Source of the DNA: Branchinecta lynchi
Taxonomy: Eukaryota > Arthropoda > Branchiopoda > Anostraca > Branchinectidae
Direction of reading: 5' to 3'
DNA: 64,000 bases
Assembly (NCBI GenBank): GCA_023053575.1
Contig: JAKZAP010000001.1
Coordinates: forward strand, 11,796,849 to 11,860,848
The stretch's first letter is position 1, and the number at the start of each line of letters is the position of its first letter. Made by a program: the position numbers and the translations under genes. Below, in pieces: positions 1-10,998 of the stretch. A model generated the notes under the pieces. It saw only the letters and a list, made by a program, of their open reading frames with translations, did not search any database and was not told the DNA's origin.

Positions 1-2708
1 AGCTTGAAGATTTTTTTGCTAGTAAATCATTGTTAGTAGTGAATGATCCTAGTGTGACAACATATGGGCTACGTAATACAACCAGCCCAGACGTTACTGC
101 TGTAGGTACTAATCTAGTTCAAAGTGTAAAGTGTTGGAAAGTTCTTGACGAATACCCTTCTCTTTCGGATCATTCTTACATTTTATTTACCCTGGAGTTT
201 AATTGTCCCATAGTTAAGAATGAAGAACCAAGATACAATTATAAAAAAACAAAATGGGATGTTTTTAGTGCTACTTTATTACGTGGAATCGATGCTGTTT
301 ATTCCCTACCTATGTCCTCGGTGGAGGAAATTGATCATGCGGCTAGTGAAATTAAGAATCTAATGAGAAAAGCAATTAAGGAATCGACCCCTCTTAAAAA
401 TAGTCACAAACAAAGCAAATATACAAGGTGGTGGAACCAAGAATTGACAGATTTAAGAAAGAAGTATAGACATGCTCAGAGGGTATATAAGAGACTTGGT
501 ACCATTGAAAGCGAGCAAATAAAGAACCAAATACATCTAGTTTATAAAACGAAAATTTTGACAGCAAAAAAGGAAGATTGGAAAAAGTTTTGTGAAGAAA
601 AAGCTAGTCTGGACCCTTGGAATACTATTAACAGAATTTGTAAGTCAAAAGGTTCCACAACTCTTCCAGTTCATGTTTTAAAACAAGATGGGTCGATGAC
701 AAATTCGCCTAAAGAGGCTGGAGAAGAGCTCCTAGGTAAATGGTTTTCGTCAGATGATAGTTCTAATGACAGTGTTGATCAAAAGATGATAAGAAATGAA
801 ACAGAAAATATTTCTAGTGAAAATCAGGATGAAATGGAACCTATTACAATGGAAATTTTGCAGGATGTGATCAAGTCGATCAAGCCCATGAAGGCTCCGG
901 GACCTGACGGTATCATGAATTTTTCTATAAAGAAAAACATGAATGTATTGTCACCTTCCCTCTTGAAGCTTTTTAATGGTTGTTTAAGGATTTCATACTT
1001 TCCTATTTTATGGAAACAAGCAAACGTTATAGTAATACTTAAAAAAGGGAAAAATAATGATGGTAGCCCCGCTTCATATCGCCCGATTAGCTTGTTGTCA
1101 AACATTGGAAAAAATTTTGAACGGATTATTATGAATAGATTAGATAAGCTTAGTGTGGATAATTCGTGGGTGTCAAAAAGACAATTTGGGTTTTGCAAGG
1201 GCAAAAGTACTATAGACGCAGTTGACAATATGGTCAGTATCATTGAGAAAAATAAAGAGGAAAAGAAATTTACACTTTGTCTATTTTTTGACATTAAGGG
1301 AGCGTTTGACAACGCATGGCATCCCGGTATTTTAAAAAAGCTCAAGGAAAAGAAATGTCCAATCCAGTTGTTAAGATTGGTGAAAAGTTTTTTGTCGGAT
1401 AGGACGGTATCATATGGAAATGATGTATCCCGGAAGTTAGAAAAGTCTTGTCCACAAGGATCAATTTTGTCTCCTTTTTTATGGTTAATCAATATAAATG
1501 ACCTTTTAGAAATGGATTTTGGTGGAAATTGTACTATTCAGGCATATGCTGACGATGTCACTGTGATTTTAACAGGCAAAAATATAGTATTTTTAGAAAA
1601 TTTGGCGAAACAGATTTTTCAAAAGTTTGAAGTTTGGGCTGCAGAAAACAAACTTACTTTCGACCAACGTAAAACAGAAGCTGTATTATTCACAAATAAA
1701 CACAAAGTTCCTGATGTAAATCTTTTCTTTGGAGGAGAAAGAATTAATATACAACAAAAAGTCCGTTATTTAGGAATTATCTTAGACAGGAAACTTTTAT
1801 GGACTGATCATGTATCTTCCCGAGTTGCTGCTGCAAAACAGTATTCAACGAGACTCCTTTGTGCAGCGAAGACGACATGGGGCCTCAAACCACAAGCTTT
1901 AAGAAAATTATATAAATCAGTTATAGAAAGCACAGTTCTCTATGGGGTATCGGTTTGGTTTTCAGCTCTTAGAAAGAAAAATATTTTACAAATGCTACAG
2001 TCTGCTCAAAGAATTTCAATGATAATGATTTCAAAATCTTTTCGTTCTGCCCAAAATGACGTAATTACGGCCATTGCAGGGGTATTGCCGATTTTTTTCC
2101 GAGCAACCGAGCTGGCGACATTACGCTATGCGAAAAAAGGCCGGCCAAGTTACTGGCCAAATTTCACTTCTCCTGAATTCCCCCTTAATAACCGTTCGTC
2201 CAATCATAGTATTTTCACTGATGAATCATTAGTAAAAATTTTAGGCCATTCGACAGTTGGCGAAATCCATGCGTCAACTTTTCATTTAAATAAAAAGGCA
2301 TTGAAAAATACCCTTTATAGTCGATGGTTCGAAGAATTTAAGAATAAAGTTAGTCCTTGGTCAATTCGCTTTTTTACTTGTAAAGAAGATTTATTAGCGG
2401 CTTCAAAAGTTCAGCCCTCTTACCATTTAACGCAGATTATCACGGGTCATTGTAAGCTAAATTCTTTCCTTCACAGAATAAACAAAATTGATACGGAGTT
2501 GTGCCTTTGTGGTCAAAACGAAACATGCTACCATTTTCTTTTTGAGTGCCCTATTTTTGTTCGTGAACGCTTAGATCTATTGTTTCATCTTAATAGGATC
2601 AGTGTTCCTTTTCCATTTCATCTTGATTTGATTTTTAAATTTAGGAACGTTAGAAATATTGTGTTGGAATATATTAGGAAAACTAAACGTTTGGATTTGG
2701 AATTATGA
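1..2708 (+). CDS. LINE ORF2, R1/I-like, 5' end cut by the window edge
   Basis: Retrotransposon polyprotein that nicks target DNA and reverse transcribes its own RNA. The frame is open from the first base (codons from nt 3); the first TTG at nt 30 is not a real start. The N-terminus is the end of an EEP-type endonuclease, finishing in an S-D-H motif. The reverse transcriptase follows, numbered from nt 30: KAPGPDG near residue 287, YRPISLLS, FDIKGAFDNAW near 420, CPQGSILSPFLW, and the catalytic YADDV near 506. A C-terminal CxC...H...C cluster (LCLCG...CYHF..ECP) lies near 825, as is usual in R1/I-type LINEs. No RNase H domain was seen. The ~890 codons have no stop or frameshift, so this copy may be young. 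Clade is assigned from the GAFDNAW and CPQGS motifs and is less certain than the LINE call. Confidence 0.9.
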   Translation, partial: LEDFFASKSLLVVNDPSVTTYGLRNTTSPDVTAVGTNLVQSVKCWKVLDEYPSLSDHSYILFTLEFNCPIVKNEEPRYNYKKTKWDVFSATLLRGIDAVYSLPMSSVEEIDHAASEIKNLMRKAIKESTPLKNSHKQSKYTRWWNQELTDLRKKYRHAQRVYKRLGTIESEQIKNQIHLVYKTKILTAKKEDWKKFCEEKASLDPWNTINRICKSKGSTTLPVHVLKQDGSMTNSPKEAGEELLGKWFSSDDSSNDSVDQKMIRNETENISSENQDEMEPITMEILQDVIKSIKPMKAPGPDGIMNFSIKKNMNVLSPSLLKLFNGCLRISYFPILWKQANVIVILKKGKNNDGSPASYRPISLLSNIGKNFERIIMNRLDKLSVDNSWVSKRQFGFCKGKSTIDAVDNMVSIIEKNKEEKKFTLCLFFDIKGAFDNAWHPGILKKLKEKKCPIQLLRLVKSFLSDRTVSYGNDVSRKLEKSCPQGSILSPFLWLININDLLEMDFGGNCTIQAYADDVTVILTGKNIVFLENLAKQIFQKFEVWAAENKLTFDQRKTEAVLFTNKHKVPDVNLFFGGERINIQQKVRYLGIILDRKLLWTDHVSSRVAAAKQYSTRLLCAAKTTWGLKPQALRKLYKSVIESTVLYGVSVWFSALRKKNILQMLQSAQRISMIMISKSFRSAQNDVITAIAGVLPIFFRATELATLRYAKKGRPSYWPNFTSPEFPLNNRSSNHSIFTDESLVKILGHSTVGEIHASTFHLNKKALKNTLYSRWFEEFKNKVSPWSIRFFTCKEDLLAASKVQPSYHLTQIITGHCKLNSFLHRINKIDTELCLCGQNETCYHFLFECPIFVRERLDLLFHLNRISVPFPFHLDLIFKFRNVRNIVLEYIRKTKRLDLEL

Positions 2709-2910
2709 TTTGATTTAAAAGTATGTGTTTTTTTGTGTTTGATAATGGAATCACAGTGTGTATTATTTAGTATTTTTTTTGTTTCTTTTTTTTTTTCTTT
2801 TTTGATTAGTTTTGTACAAAATTAAGTGATTTGTAGTTTATTTTAGATGTTTAGTTTAGTTCCTTTGTTAGTTGTGAAATGCCGTAAGGTTAAATCACTT
2901 AATAAATTCA
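2709..2910 (+). repeat. 3' untranslated tail of the R1-like LINE
   Basis: T-rich sequence directly after the LINE stop codon, with long T runs at 2770-2805 and AATAAA near 2900. Family A repeats begin immediately after. The exact 3' junction was not fixed because no target-site duplication can be checked (the 5' end is outside the window). Confidence 0.6.
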
Positions 2911-2911
2911 T

Positions 2912-4700
2912 TCAGGGAGCGAATGCGGGAGTATATATTGTTAAAAGATTGACGACCTGATTAACCTGGACATAGTCAAGAAACATAAATAATAGTTTGG
3001 GCACTTCCACGCAAGCTAGGACGATGAAACTTCGCAGGCATATCAGGGACCCGACCAGACTAAGTTGGAAATAGTCACTTGCCCGATCCGACCATCGTGG
3101 GGGAGGGGGCGGAATCCGGAAAGTAGGGACATTCATCGCTTTCGATCGGGTGATCGGATCTTAATGAAACTTGATATCTGGAAAGATCTCGTGTCTCAGA
3201 TGTCTCATTTCAAGTCCGGACCGGATCCGATGAATCTTGGGGGTGGGTCTTGAGGGGAGTGGAGGGACGGGGAATCCGCAAAAATTAGGAAAAATTATAT
3301 ATTTTCAGCTTACGAACGGGTCATCGGATCTTAACGAAACTTGATACATGGAAGGACCTCATGTCTCAGACGCCGGTGACATTGGGGGGAGTTGGAAGGG
3401 GAAACCGGAAATCTTGAAAAACGCTTAGAGTGGAGAGATCCGGATGAAACTTGGTAGAAAGAACAAGCACAAGTCCTAGATACCTGACTGACATAACCGG
3501 AACGGATCCGCTCACTTTGGGGGAGTTGGGGGGGGGAGTCCTAATTTCTAGTGATCCCGCGAGCTCGATGCTTCCTGATGTGCTAAGACAATGAAAATTG
3601 GCAAGCATGCCAAGGATCCGACCAGATCAAATAGGAAATAGTCACTTCCCCGATCCGACCATCTGGAGGGGGGGGAGGGGACGGGGAAGCCAAAATTGAG
3701 GTATTTTTAACTTGCGAACGGTTGGTCGGATCTTGATGAAAGTTGATATTTAGGATGACCTCGTGTCTCAGACGTCCCACTTTAAATCCGGACCGGATCC
3801 GATGACACTGGGGGGGGGGGACCTGGTGGAGGGAACCGAAAATCTTGACAAACGCTTAGAGTGGAGGGATCGGGATGAAACTTGGTGGGAAGAAAAAGCA
3901 CAAGTCCTAGATACGTCATTGACATAACTGGACCGGATCCGGGCACTGTGGGGGAGTTAGGGGGGGCGGACTTCTAGTGATCCCGCGAGTCCGGCGTACT
4001 TCTTGATGTGCTAGGACGATGGAACTTTGCAGGTATGTAAGGGATCCGATCAGATTGACTTGAGAATAGTCGTTTCTCCGATCCGACCATCGTGGGAGGA
4101 GTGGATGGATGGGGATTCCGGAATCTAATGGCATGCATAACTTTTGAACGGGTGATCGGATTTAAATGAAACTTGTCAGTTTGAAAGAGCTATCGCCTCA
4201 GGGTGTCAAGTCTGGATCGGGGCATCTGCGGGGGATGGGGGGGGGGGAACTAAGAAAACGCTTAAAGCAAAGGGATTGGGACGGAACTTAATTGGGAGAA
4301 CATGCATTAGGCCTATATACGAAACTGACGGGAACAGATGGCTTCGGGGCTCTGGGGGGAGGGGGCCTATAATTTCGGTAGTCGTGAGTTAGAATAGTTA
4401 CAGATGTACTAAGAGAACGAAACTTTGCAGGCAGCATCTTGGGGGGAGCGAGGGAAGGGAAATATGGAAACTGCTGCAAATTGCGAACGAGTGGTCTGAT
4501 TCGAGTGAAACTTAATGGGTGATACGAATCTATGAACTCGACATGTAAGACATGCGTTCGAACTGTATGCAACCATGGTTGGGGGAGTTGGGGTTGGAAA
4601 ATTCTTACATGCACAAAAACCAAACGGTTGGACCGAATGAGATGCAAGTTCGACAGTGCCAAGCTTTTGCGGCCTAGATTTGTTATTTGGTTTTAGGGAC
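2912..4700 (+). repeat. Family A modular repeat, plus orientation
   Basis: Successive diverged modules carrying the same phrases: GATGAAACTTGGTGGGAAGA, ACCGGACCGGATCCG, GATCGGATCTTAATGAAACT and CTAGGACGATGAAACTT. Each module also contains a run of 6-11 G. The same modules recur on the plus strand near 7.9 and 25.6 kb and on the minus strand near 8.8, 17.1 and 40.0 kb. Short open frames here share peptides only because the repeats share sequence. No gene. Confidence 0.8.
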
Positions 4701-5444
4701 GGATTCAGTCAAGGTAGGAGGGGGGGGCAGGGTTCCGTTTTCGCCGGCTAAAATTGATTTTTACCATACCTGCGGTTTTAATCGGCTTTTATTAATAAAA
4801 ACCGATTTTTGAAGGCTCAAACTGGCTAAAATCAAACCGCACTGATCTTTTTACGTATCAATCTTTACTGTTGTTTGTTCATTGTTTTCCGACTATTTTT
4901 CAACCAGGGTTGATTCCCGGACTAATTAGCTCGCCTACTCCAATCCAGAAAACCGGTTTGGGGTTGACACGAGTGAGTCATCAGGTCACGTTGCTTCCTG
5001 CGATTTATTTATACCGGTAGTTCGTACCGTATTATATTGAAGCGAGGAGGCTATTAGAAACTGCGGAGGCGATTTGTTGTACATGTTGATACGATACGCG
5101 GATAGTAAATAGGCTACTTCAAGAATTGAGCTTGTAATTTTATGGCTTGTCCTTCTTGTTTTCTTGATAGTATGTTACACGGCAGCTCTGTAGGGATTCT
5201 CAGCAGAAACTTGTGCATATAAATGAAGGAACCTAGCTTCAGCGCCATTTATAATAGCAGATATGACTTAGCCTACACCTATTCAGTCTTGACATTATTC
5301 TGCATCCTTCCGTCCTCTCTAGGCTAACATGAACTACAATCTTTAATACATGAAAGAATTATGACAGTCTTAGAATAGCGGAGTGCTATTAAAATCACAT
5401 AGTAGCCGAGGGGTTGCTCACTCCCAAAAACGATGTACACCAAG
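4701..5444. other. No gene seen; AT-rich unique-looking sequence
   Basis: No open frame with coding character. Sequence with TTTTAATCGGC/AAAACCGATT inverted words occurs at 4740-4840; related words reappear near 7780-7880. Confidence 0.5.
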
Positions 5445-5508
5445 TGGCGCGTGCCGCGGTGCCGTGCCGGTGCCGCGGTGCCGTGCCGGTGCCGAGCCGG
5501 TGCCGCGT
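5445..5508. repeat. Short GC-rich minisatellite (GTGCCG)n
   Basis: Alternating GTGCCG, GTGCCGGTGCC and GCGGTGCC words followed by a T run. It is a short version of the larger array at 7511-7735 and both sit next to a TGTACACC word, so they may be parts of one dispersed element. Confidence 0.75.
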
Positions 5509-5620
5509 TTTTTTTTACTTCAAATTACAGTATTGTGATAAAGCACGATTTCTGATGTACATGTAAACAAATTTCATCAGATATTGGCCGAGAATGAAGT
5601 CGGCAATGTGTGTTGAATAC

Positions 5621-6385
5621 AAGAGCTAGCAGCTCATATGGTACTTGCAAGGCTGGGTCAGAGGATGAAATTTAGGAATTTGTAAATTCTTGGGTTTCTT
5701 GTGTTTAATTATAAGCCATACCCTTGAAATAAGAATGATTGTGGGCCCTTGGAAATCAAGAGAATGATCTGGTGAAAAGTATTTTATTTTTGCACTTTAA
5801 GGGCACTAGAAATTCATGTGAAAGCAAAACCCTTTAGGCAAAAGTGACTATGGGCTCATGGGGATCACGTAGTTGTATATTTTGCTCAAACTAATGCAAC
5901 CTATAATACTAATGCAACCTACTTCCGTAATCATTACATATATTTCTAAACCCGGAGACCCACGTTTCGTGCGGTACATTCTAACCCCTCTAACAAAACC
6001 TCGCTGATTTTCTCACTTGCCGTGTTTTGCTACCTTCGATGTGTATCACGCTGTCGACGGTTCGAGACGGTTGTCTGCGAGAATTTTTTCCATCAGGAAA
6101 ATCGGTTATGCAAATTGTTTCCCTGTTTCGCTAGAAGTCAACGGGTCTCGGAAAAGGCTTAAAACAGCCAAAACAGTTATTTATTTATTGAAAGCACAGC
6201 ATAGTTAAAGTATTCAAATACTTTAAAATACTGTAAGTTGAAGAGTGATTAGTGCGAGGGGTCCTTTAAGGGAGCTGGAAATTCATTTTGAAGCAAAACC
6301 CTTGTTTCACAAATAATCATGGGCTCATGGGGATCATGAAAATATATGTTTTGCTCCAAAGTATTTTCTGTACTTTGTGGTTATG
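5621..6385. repeat. Family A2 fragments
   Basis: Begins with AAGAGCTAGCAGCTCATATGG, then modules reading CTTTAAGGGCACTAGAAATTCAT and AAAACCCTT...GGGATCA at 5790-5870 and 6260-6350. These match the second block of the full composites near 27 and 39.6 kb. The part between (about 5905-6240) shows no recognisable gene. Confidence 0.65.
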
Positions 6386-6699
6386 ATGAGTACTTTAAGG
6401 AATGTGGTTGGCTCTATAAAAGAATTATGAACCAATCTTTTCCTTCCTTGACTACCTACTTAGGCTAACTGGTACATATATTTAGCCACAGCAAGTGCAT
6501 GAAAATGGCAAAGTTCGAAGCACGAACGTTCAAATAAGCATACCTCTATTGCACTCCCAGAGTGTCTGATGGGGAAATTGACTTTTGCCAAGTTAAATAT
6601 GCCTGCCAAGTATCATTCTTAGCACACTCTACAAATATGAAAAAAAGATTGGTCGCCACTGAATTACCTTCACCAGAAGCAAAATATACTGAAACTGAC

Positions 6700-7310
6700 T
6701 CACGTTTTGGGCGATATTCGATACCGATAACGATATATCCATGTATCGGACAAAATATCGATATCGAAAGTAAATATCGATATCGATAACGATATTTGTT
6801 CATTCGTAAAGATTGCAATTAATCCAACATAACCCACACTTATATATACGAAATTGGAGCAATGTGTATTCCGCAATTCCTTTCTTATTTATCCGGAGTT
6901 CGAGATGATCCAGTATGCGATATATCAGATATCGATCGATCGATATATCGCACCAAATATCGATATCGAAACGTAAATATCGCTATCGAAAACGATATTT
7001 GTTCATCGTAATTATTGTAAATAATCCGAACTAACCTACACTTATATATCCGAAATTGGACAATATGTTTTCCCTAATTCATTTCTCATTTATTCTGAGT
7101 TTGAAATGATCCAAGATGCTATTTAATGAAAATTTGGTTCTTAGATTTTGGCGAAACGAAGCATGGTAAGCAAATATCAATATCGATATATCGATTATCG
7201 AATATCGAAAGTGAAAATATCGATATATCGATTGTTGAATATCGAAAGCGGAAATATCGATATATCGATTATCTAATATCGAAAGTGAAAATATCGATAT
7301 ATCGAAAAAT
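6700..7310. repeat. ATCGATAT palindromic simple-sequence region
   Basis: Dense, irregular repetition of AATATCGATATATCGAT and its variants, with a clearer ~45-bp tandem unit (ATCGAAAGTGAAAATATCG) at 7170-7310. The word is self-complementary, so both strands give similar Y-R-Y-R-rich short open frames; none is a gene. Confidence 0.85.
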
Positions 7311-7510
7311 CCAAGTATCGCCAAGCACCAGTACCAAACCATGGTTGACCACTTTGCGCATTTGGTCAACAGCATCTCCTCATATCTAGTTCAGCTTCTT
7401 CTTCGGTTGCATGTTTTCAATAATTCTTTCATTCAAGTACCTTCGTTATTGGGCGCCAGATACCAGATACCAGATGGCGAAGAGTAATCTGCAGAAAATT
7501 TGTCCGTGGC

Positions 7511-7735
7511 CGGCGTATCGTGCTAGAGGCGCGCCGGTGCCGTGCGGTGCCGTGCGGTGCCGTGCCGGTGCCGTGCGGTGCCGTGCCGGTGCCGTGCGGT
7601 GCCGTGCCGGTGCCGTGCGGTGCCGTGCCGGTGCCGAGCCGGTGCCGAGCTGGTGCCGCGGTGTTGCGCCGTTGCCGTGCCTTTGCCGTGCCGGTGCCGC
7701 GGTGCCGTGCCGGTGCCGTGCCGGTGCCGTATCGA
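7511..7735. repeat. GC-rich minisatellite (GTGCCGTGCCG)n
   Basis: About 225 bp of near-perfect GTGCCGTGCCGGTGCCGTGC repeats. The unit lacks stop codons in several frames of both strands, which creates at least five overlapping long open frames coding for RCRAVP- or RHRHGTA-type peptides. That pattern is a composition artefact. Confidence 0.92.
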
Positions 7736-7889
7736 GGTGTACACCGGTGGCGGAGAGAGAGCAACCCCTCGATAGTAGCAGTTTTGATTTTAGCCAGTTA
7801 CTTGATTTTATCCGTGCCACTTGATTTTAACCGTATCGGCAGAAATCACCTATTAGCCGATATTAACCGGCTGGTATTTTAGCCACCCG

Positions 7890-8394
7890 GGAACCCTGGG
7901 GGGGGGGGGGGGGGTACTGAAAATTTGCAGATAAGCTATGCTCCGATTTCAATAAAACGTGATGGAGGGGAAGAGGGGATTCAGAGGTCCAACGGGTGTG
8001 GGGGGGGGATACCGGAATTTTCCAGAAATGATCAGATTTTAGTGAAACTGATAGATGGTATAAAAGCAGATGCTTTTTAGATGATCCATTTTTGAGTCCG
8101 AACCAGATTCGACCACGGTAGGGGAAGATGGAGGGAGTACGGAAATGGTGTAACACGTCTGGGGGTCGAACGAGTGGATTTATTGGGCTGAAACTTGGAA
8201 GATTGAACAGTCGTGCGCATATGCTGCACATCATACGAGATTATGCCGGAACTGCTCAGAAGTGAGTGAAACTAAATATCCCATTTCTCTTTCCGAACCG
8301 CATTTTTGGATGGCGGGTGTATTTCGAGACGTCCTCATCTACTTTTGTGTACCACCTACTCGTAACAAGTGCCATATGAGCTCGTAGCTCTTGT
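7890..8394 (+). repeat. Diverged family A copy ending in the CATATGAGCT terminus
   Basis: Contains G runs, GATTTCAATAAAACGTGATGG-like and GAACCAGATTCGACCACGG-like modules of family A. It ends at CAAGTGCCATATGAGCTCG, the terminus shared with the copies at 27.15 and 39.54 kb. Confidence 0.6.
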
Positions 8395-8820
8395 TAATGA
8401 AAGAGACGTAAGTTACAGCATGAATCATCCTTGAGTTAAACCTTGAATTCATGCTAACTTCAAGCGCTGAACTACGTTCCTAGTTATTAATGGCACAAGT
8501 GATTGATCCAGAGCTAAATTCAAGAGACATAAGTTACAACATTCGAGCACTAAATATAGCATGAATCACGCTTATATTTAAGCCTGGATATGCAATCTTC
8601 GCTTGTGCGAAATGGACTATATAAGCTCTTTCCAGTCTTAGCGCTGGGTCATTCGTTATGCGTCTTTCGTTATTCGTCATTGATTATTTGTCTACGTTAC
8701 TTACCGGTCAGTCATTATTTAGACTGTCCTTATTATCAACAGTGATTGTATTTACCCAGATTGGGATTTACGTTATACAGAGTAAGTCTGAAATAAAACA
8801 ATTTGTATGTTAACGTAAAG
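8395..8820 (+). mobile_element. Possible solo LTR
   Basis: Sits exactly between the terminus of one family A copy and an oppositely oriented family A copy. It carries a strong TATATAAG box at about 8619 and AATAAA at about 8792, the promoter and polyadenylation spacing expected of an LTR. TG/CA ends and a target duplication could not be placed with certainty. It could instead be a fragment of an unrelated promoter. Confidence 0.3.
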
Positions 8821-8824
8821 CCTA

Positions 8825-9765
8825 GTTCCACTACCACCCTTACTTACCCACCGCCTTACACGCTACGGTTACGCTACCTAAGGCCTACTACCACCGTTTG
8901 CCCTAAGACACAGTGTACGGTCGATATTCCCCGCATAACAACTACACATACATCTGGAACTATTCTAGCTCGCGACTACCGGAATTCCGGGAAATCCAGT
9001 CGAACTCCCCCCACAGAGGCCCGAAGCCATCTGACTCCGTCAATTTCGGATGCTTGTCCTCTCCACGAATTCCCGTCCCAATCCCTCTGCTTTAAGCGTT
9101 TCATGAGTCCCCCCCCCATCCCCCTACAGGTATCGGATCCGACCCAGACTTAACGCAGAACATCTGAGGCAATAGCTCTTTCCCCCTGACAAGTTTCATT
9201 CAAATCCGATCACCCGTTCAAAAGTTATGCATGCCACTAGATTCCGGACTCCCCATACAAACCACTCCCCCCATGATGGTCAGATCGGGGAAACGACTAT
9301 GCTCAAGTCAATCTGTTCGGATCCCTGACGTACCTGCCAAGTTTCATCGTCCTAGCACATCAGGAAATATACCGAACACGCGGGATAACTAGAAATCAGG
9401 ACCCCCCCCCAACTCCCCCACAGTGCCGGGATCTGGCCCGACCGGTTATTTCAATGACATATCTAGGACTTGTGCTTGGTCTTCCCACCAAGCAAGTTTC
9501 ATCCCGATCCCTCCACTCTAAACGTTTCTCGAGATTATCGGTTCCCTCCTCCAACTCCCCCCAGTGTCATCGGATCCAGTCCGGATTTACGGTGGAACTT
9601 CTGAGACACGAGATCATCCTAAATATCAAGTTTCTTCAAGATCCGGTCACCCGTTCGCAAGTTAAAAATACCTAAATTTTTCGGCTTCCCCCTTCCTCCT
9701 CCATTGGGGAAGTGACTATTTCCTATTTTATCCAGCATATGCGGAAGTGCCAGAACTAGCAAAAC
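8825..9765 (-). repeat. Family A modular repeat, minus orientation
   Basis: Reverse complement of the modules at 2.9-4.7 kb (CCAAGTTTCATCCCGATCC, CCGGATCCAGTCC, CACCCGTTC, C runs). The head-to-head order with the 7.9 kb copy suggests an inverted pair with the putative LTR at its centre. Confidence 0.8.
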
Positions 9766-9769
9766 CGGG

Positions 9770-10110
9770 ACTGACAGACCGACAGACGGACAGCCGGAAA
9801 GACTGACTGTCGGCAGAAATTGCCGTCAGAAATTGCCTGTACTCCCTGTGCAGAATTTGTATTCCTTTTCTAGCTTTTAGCTATTCGGAGTAAACTTGAT
9901 TGATTGAAAAAAAAAAAAAAAATTGCAGTCGCTATGTGACACTTTCCGAAGGGCAAGTGCCATAAAATACTAAAATAACTATACGTACGAAAAGACTAGT
10001 ACTAAAACAAGGTGGTGGTGTGGTGAAAACCGACAGTAGGCTTTGCATTTGTTCTTTCCTTTTTCTGTACTCCATCGTATGTTCTTTTGAACCCTGGTGG
10101 GCAATAAAGT
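9770..10110 (+). repeat. Short retroelement 3' tails
   Basis: A stretch ending TTGATTGATTGA then a 17-A run (about 9890-9921), and a second ending GGGCAATAAAGTTTATTTG (about 10085-10110). Both look like the 3' ends of 5'-truncated LINEs or SINEs. The bodies are too short to classify. Confidence 0.4.
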
Positions 10111-10428
10111 TTATTTGTTTTCGTACTTACATTTTAATCTCTGTATGATCTGTTTAGTTGCTGTTAGCGATTTGGACATGGAGCGGATACTGTTGCTGGT
10201 ATAATGAAAGAGAGCCCTTTGAAAGCTGATGCTCTCGGGGCACCTTTCTCGTGTTAGCGCTGTCACTTCGTAGCTCTCTGCTCGACTTTGGAAACGTATT
10301 AGGGGAGCGAGGAAGCGAAGATTTTAAGTGGTAATTCGGGACTGAGTTCTGGTCGCTCTAATCAGGGATAGGGTTGCTACTTTAGAAAGTAAATCTTACT
10401 CAGTATTTGTTTTCATTTGTTTCTGTAG

Positions 10429-10986
10429 CTGCATTTGCGAAAGAATGTATCTAAATAACAAGAGCTTTCGTTTGAAGGGGATCAGTCCGGATGGAGTTCC
10501 GTCCTTTCCGGATTTTCGACGTAATGAGCCAATTGGCAACACCCACCTGCATCTCGATATTCTCGATACTCATTTCTCCAGTATCGGTGTGTACGCTTGT
10601 GGTTGATCTTGGGACCTAAGGAACGGGAAATGCCCCGAAATTCTTCCACTCACTAATTTTTTTATTTACGGGGGGGGGGGGGGGTAAGACAAGACAAGAC
10701 AACTTCGATCTTTTAAGTTCCATCCGGTTGCTCGTGCCATTTTGCTGGATACATTACTGGCCCACAAGATTATAAACCTAGTTCTTCGCGGACCACCGAC
10801 AAAAGGAGAAAGTCTCCGAAGTACAGAGAGGAGGAGCCCATTGTGGAAGTAAAGAACACGCCTACCGTTGAAGAATTTGACGACTTTGGTGGCGGTTTTG
10901 GCGGGATAAACAGTTTCAGCGAGAACTTTGGAAATCGCTCCCGGAAAGAAGAAGCTCTAGTGATTCTGAAGGACAAGAGTCAATAA
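10429..10986 (+). CDS. Candidate exons of an unrecognised gene
   Basis: Two open stretches with coding character. The first follows a good acceptor (TTTGTTTCTGTAG) and runs open from 10430 to the TGA at 10604; a weak GTGTGT donor after 10586 would leave one base. The second begins after the acceptor-like TTTTAAG at 10717 with two bases of a split codon, so the phases agree. It reads through DKRRKSPKYREEEP and VEEFDDFGGGFGG to a TAA at 10984, inside an AATAAA at 10982-10987. I do not recognise the product; it is hydrophilic and Gly/Asp-rich near the end. The join is inference, and a poly-G run at 10668-10684 lies in the intron. A second frame (from 10879 to 11056) is also open, see findings. 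Confidence 0.35.
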
Positions 10987-10998
10987 ATGTCTTGAAAA

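Noticed and set aside
824..1492. 222-codon minus-strand open frame
   Set aside because: Exact antisense of the LINE reverse transcriptase core; no independent domain.
6546..7389. Y-R-Y-R-rich frames on both strands
   Set aside because: Translations of the self-complementary ATCGATAT repeat.
7411..7882. Five overlapping open frames with RCRAVP- or RHGTA-type repeats
   Set aside because: Produced by the GTGCCG minisatellite, which has no stop codons in several frames.
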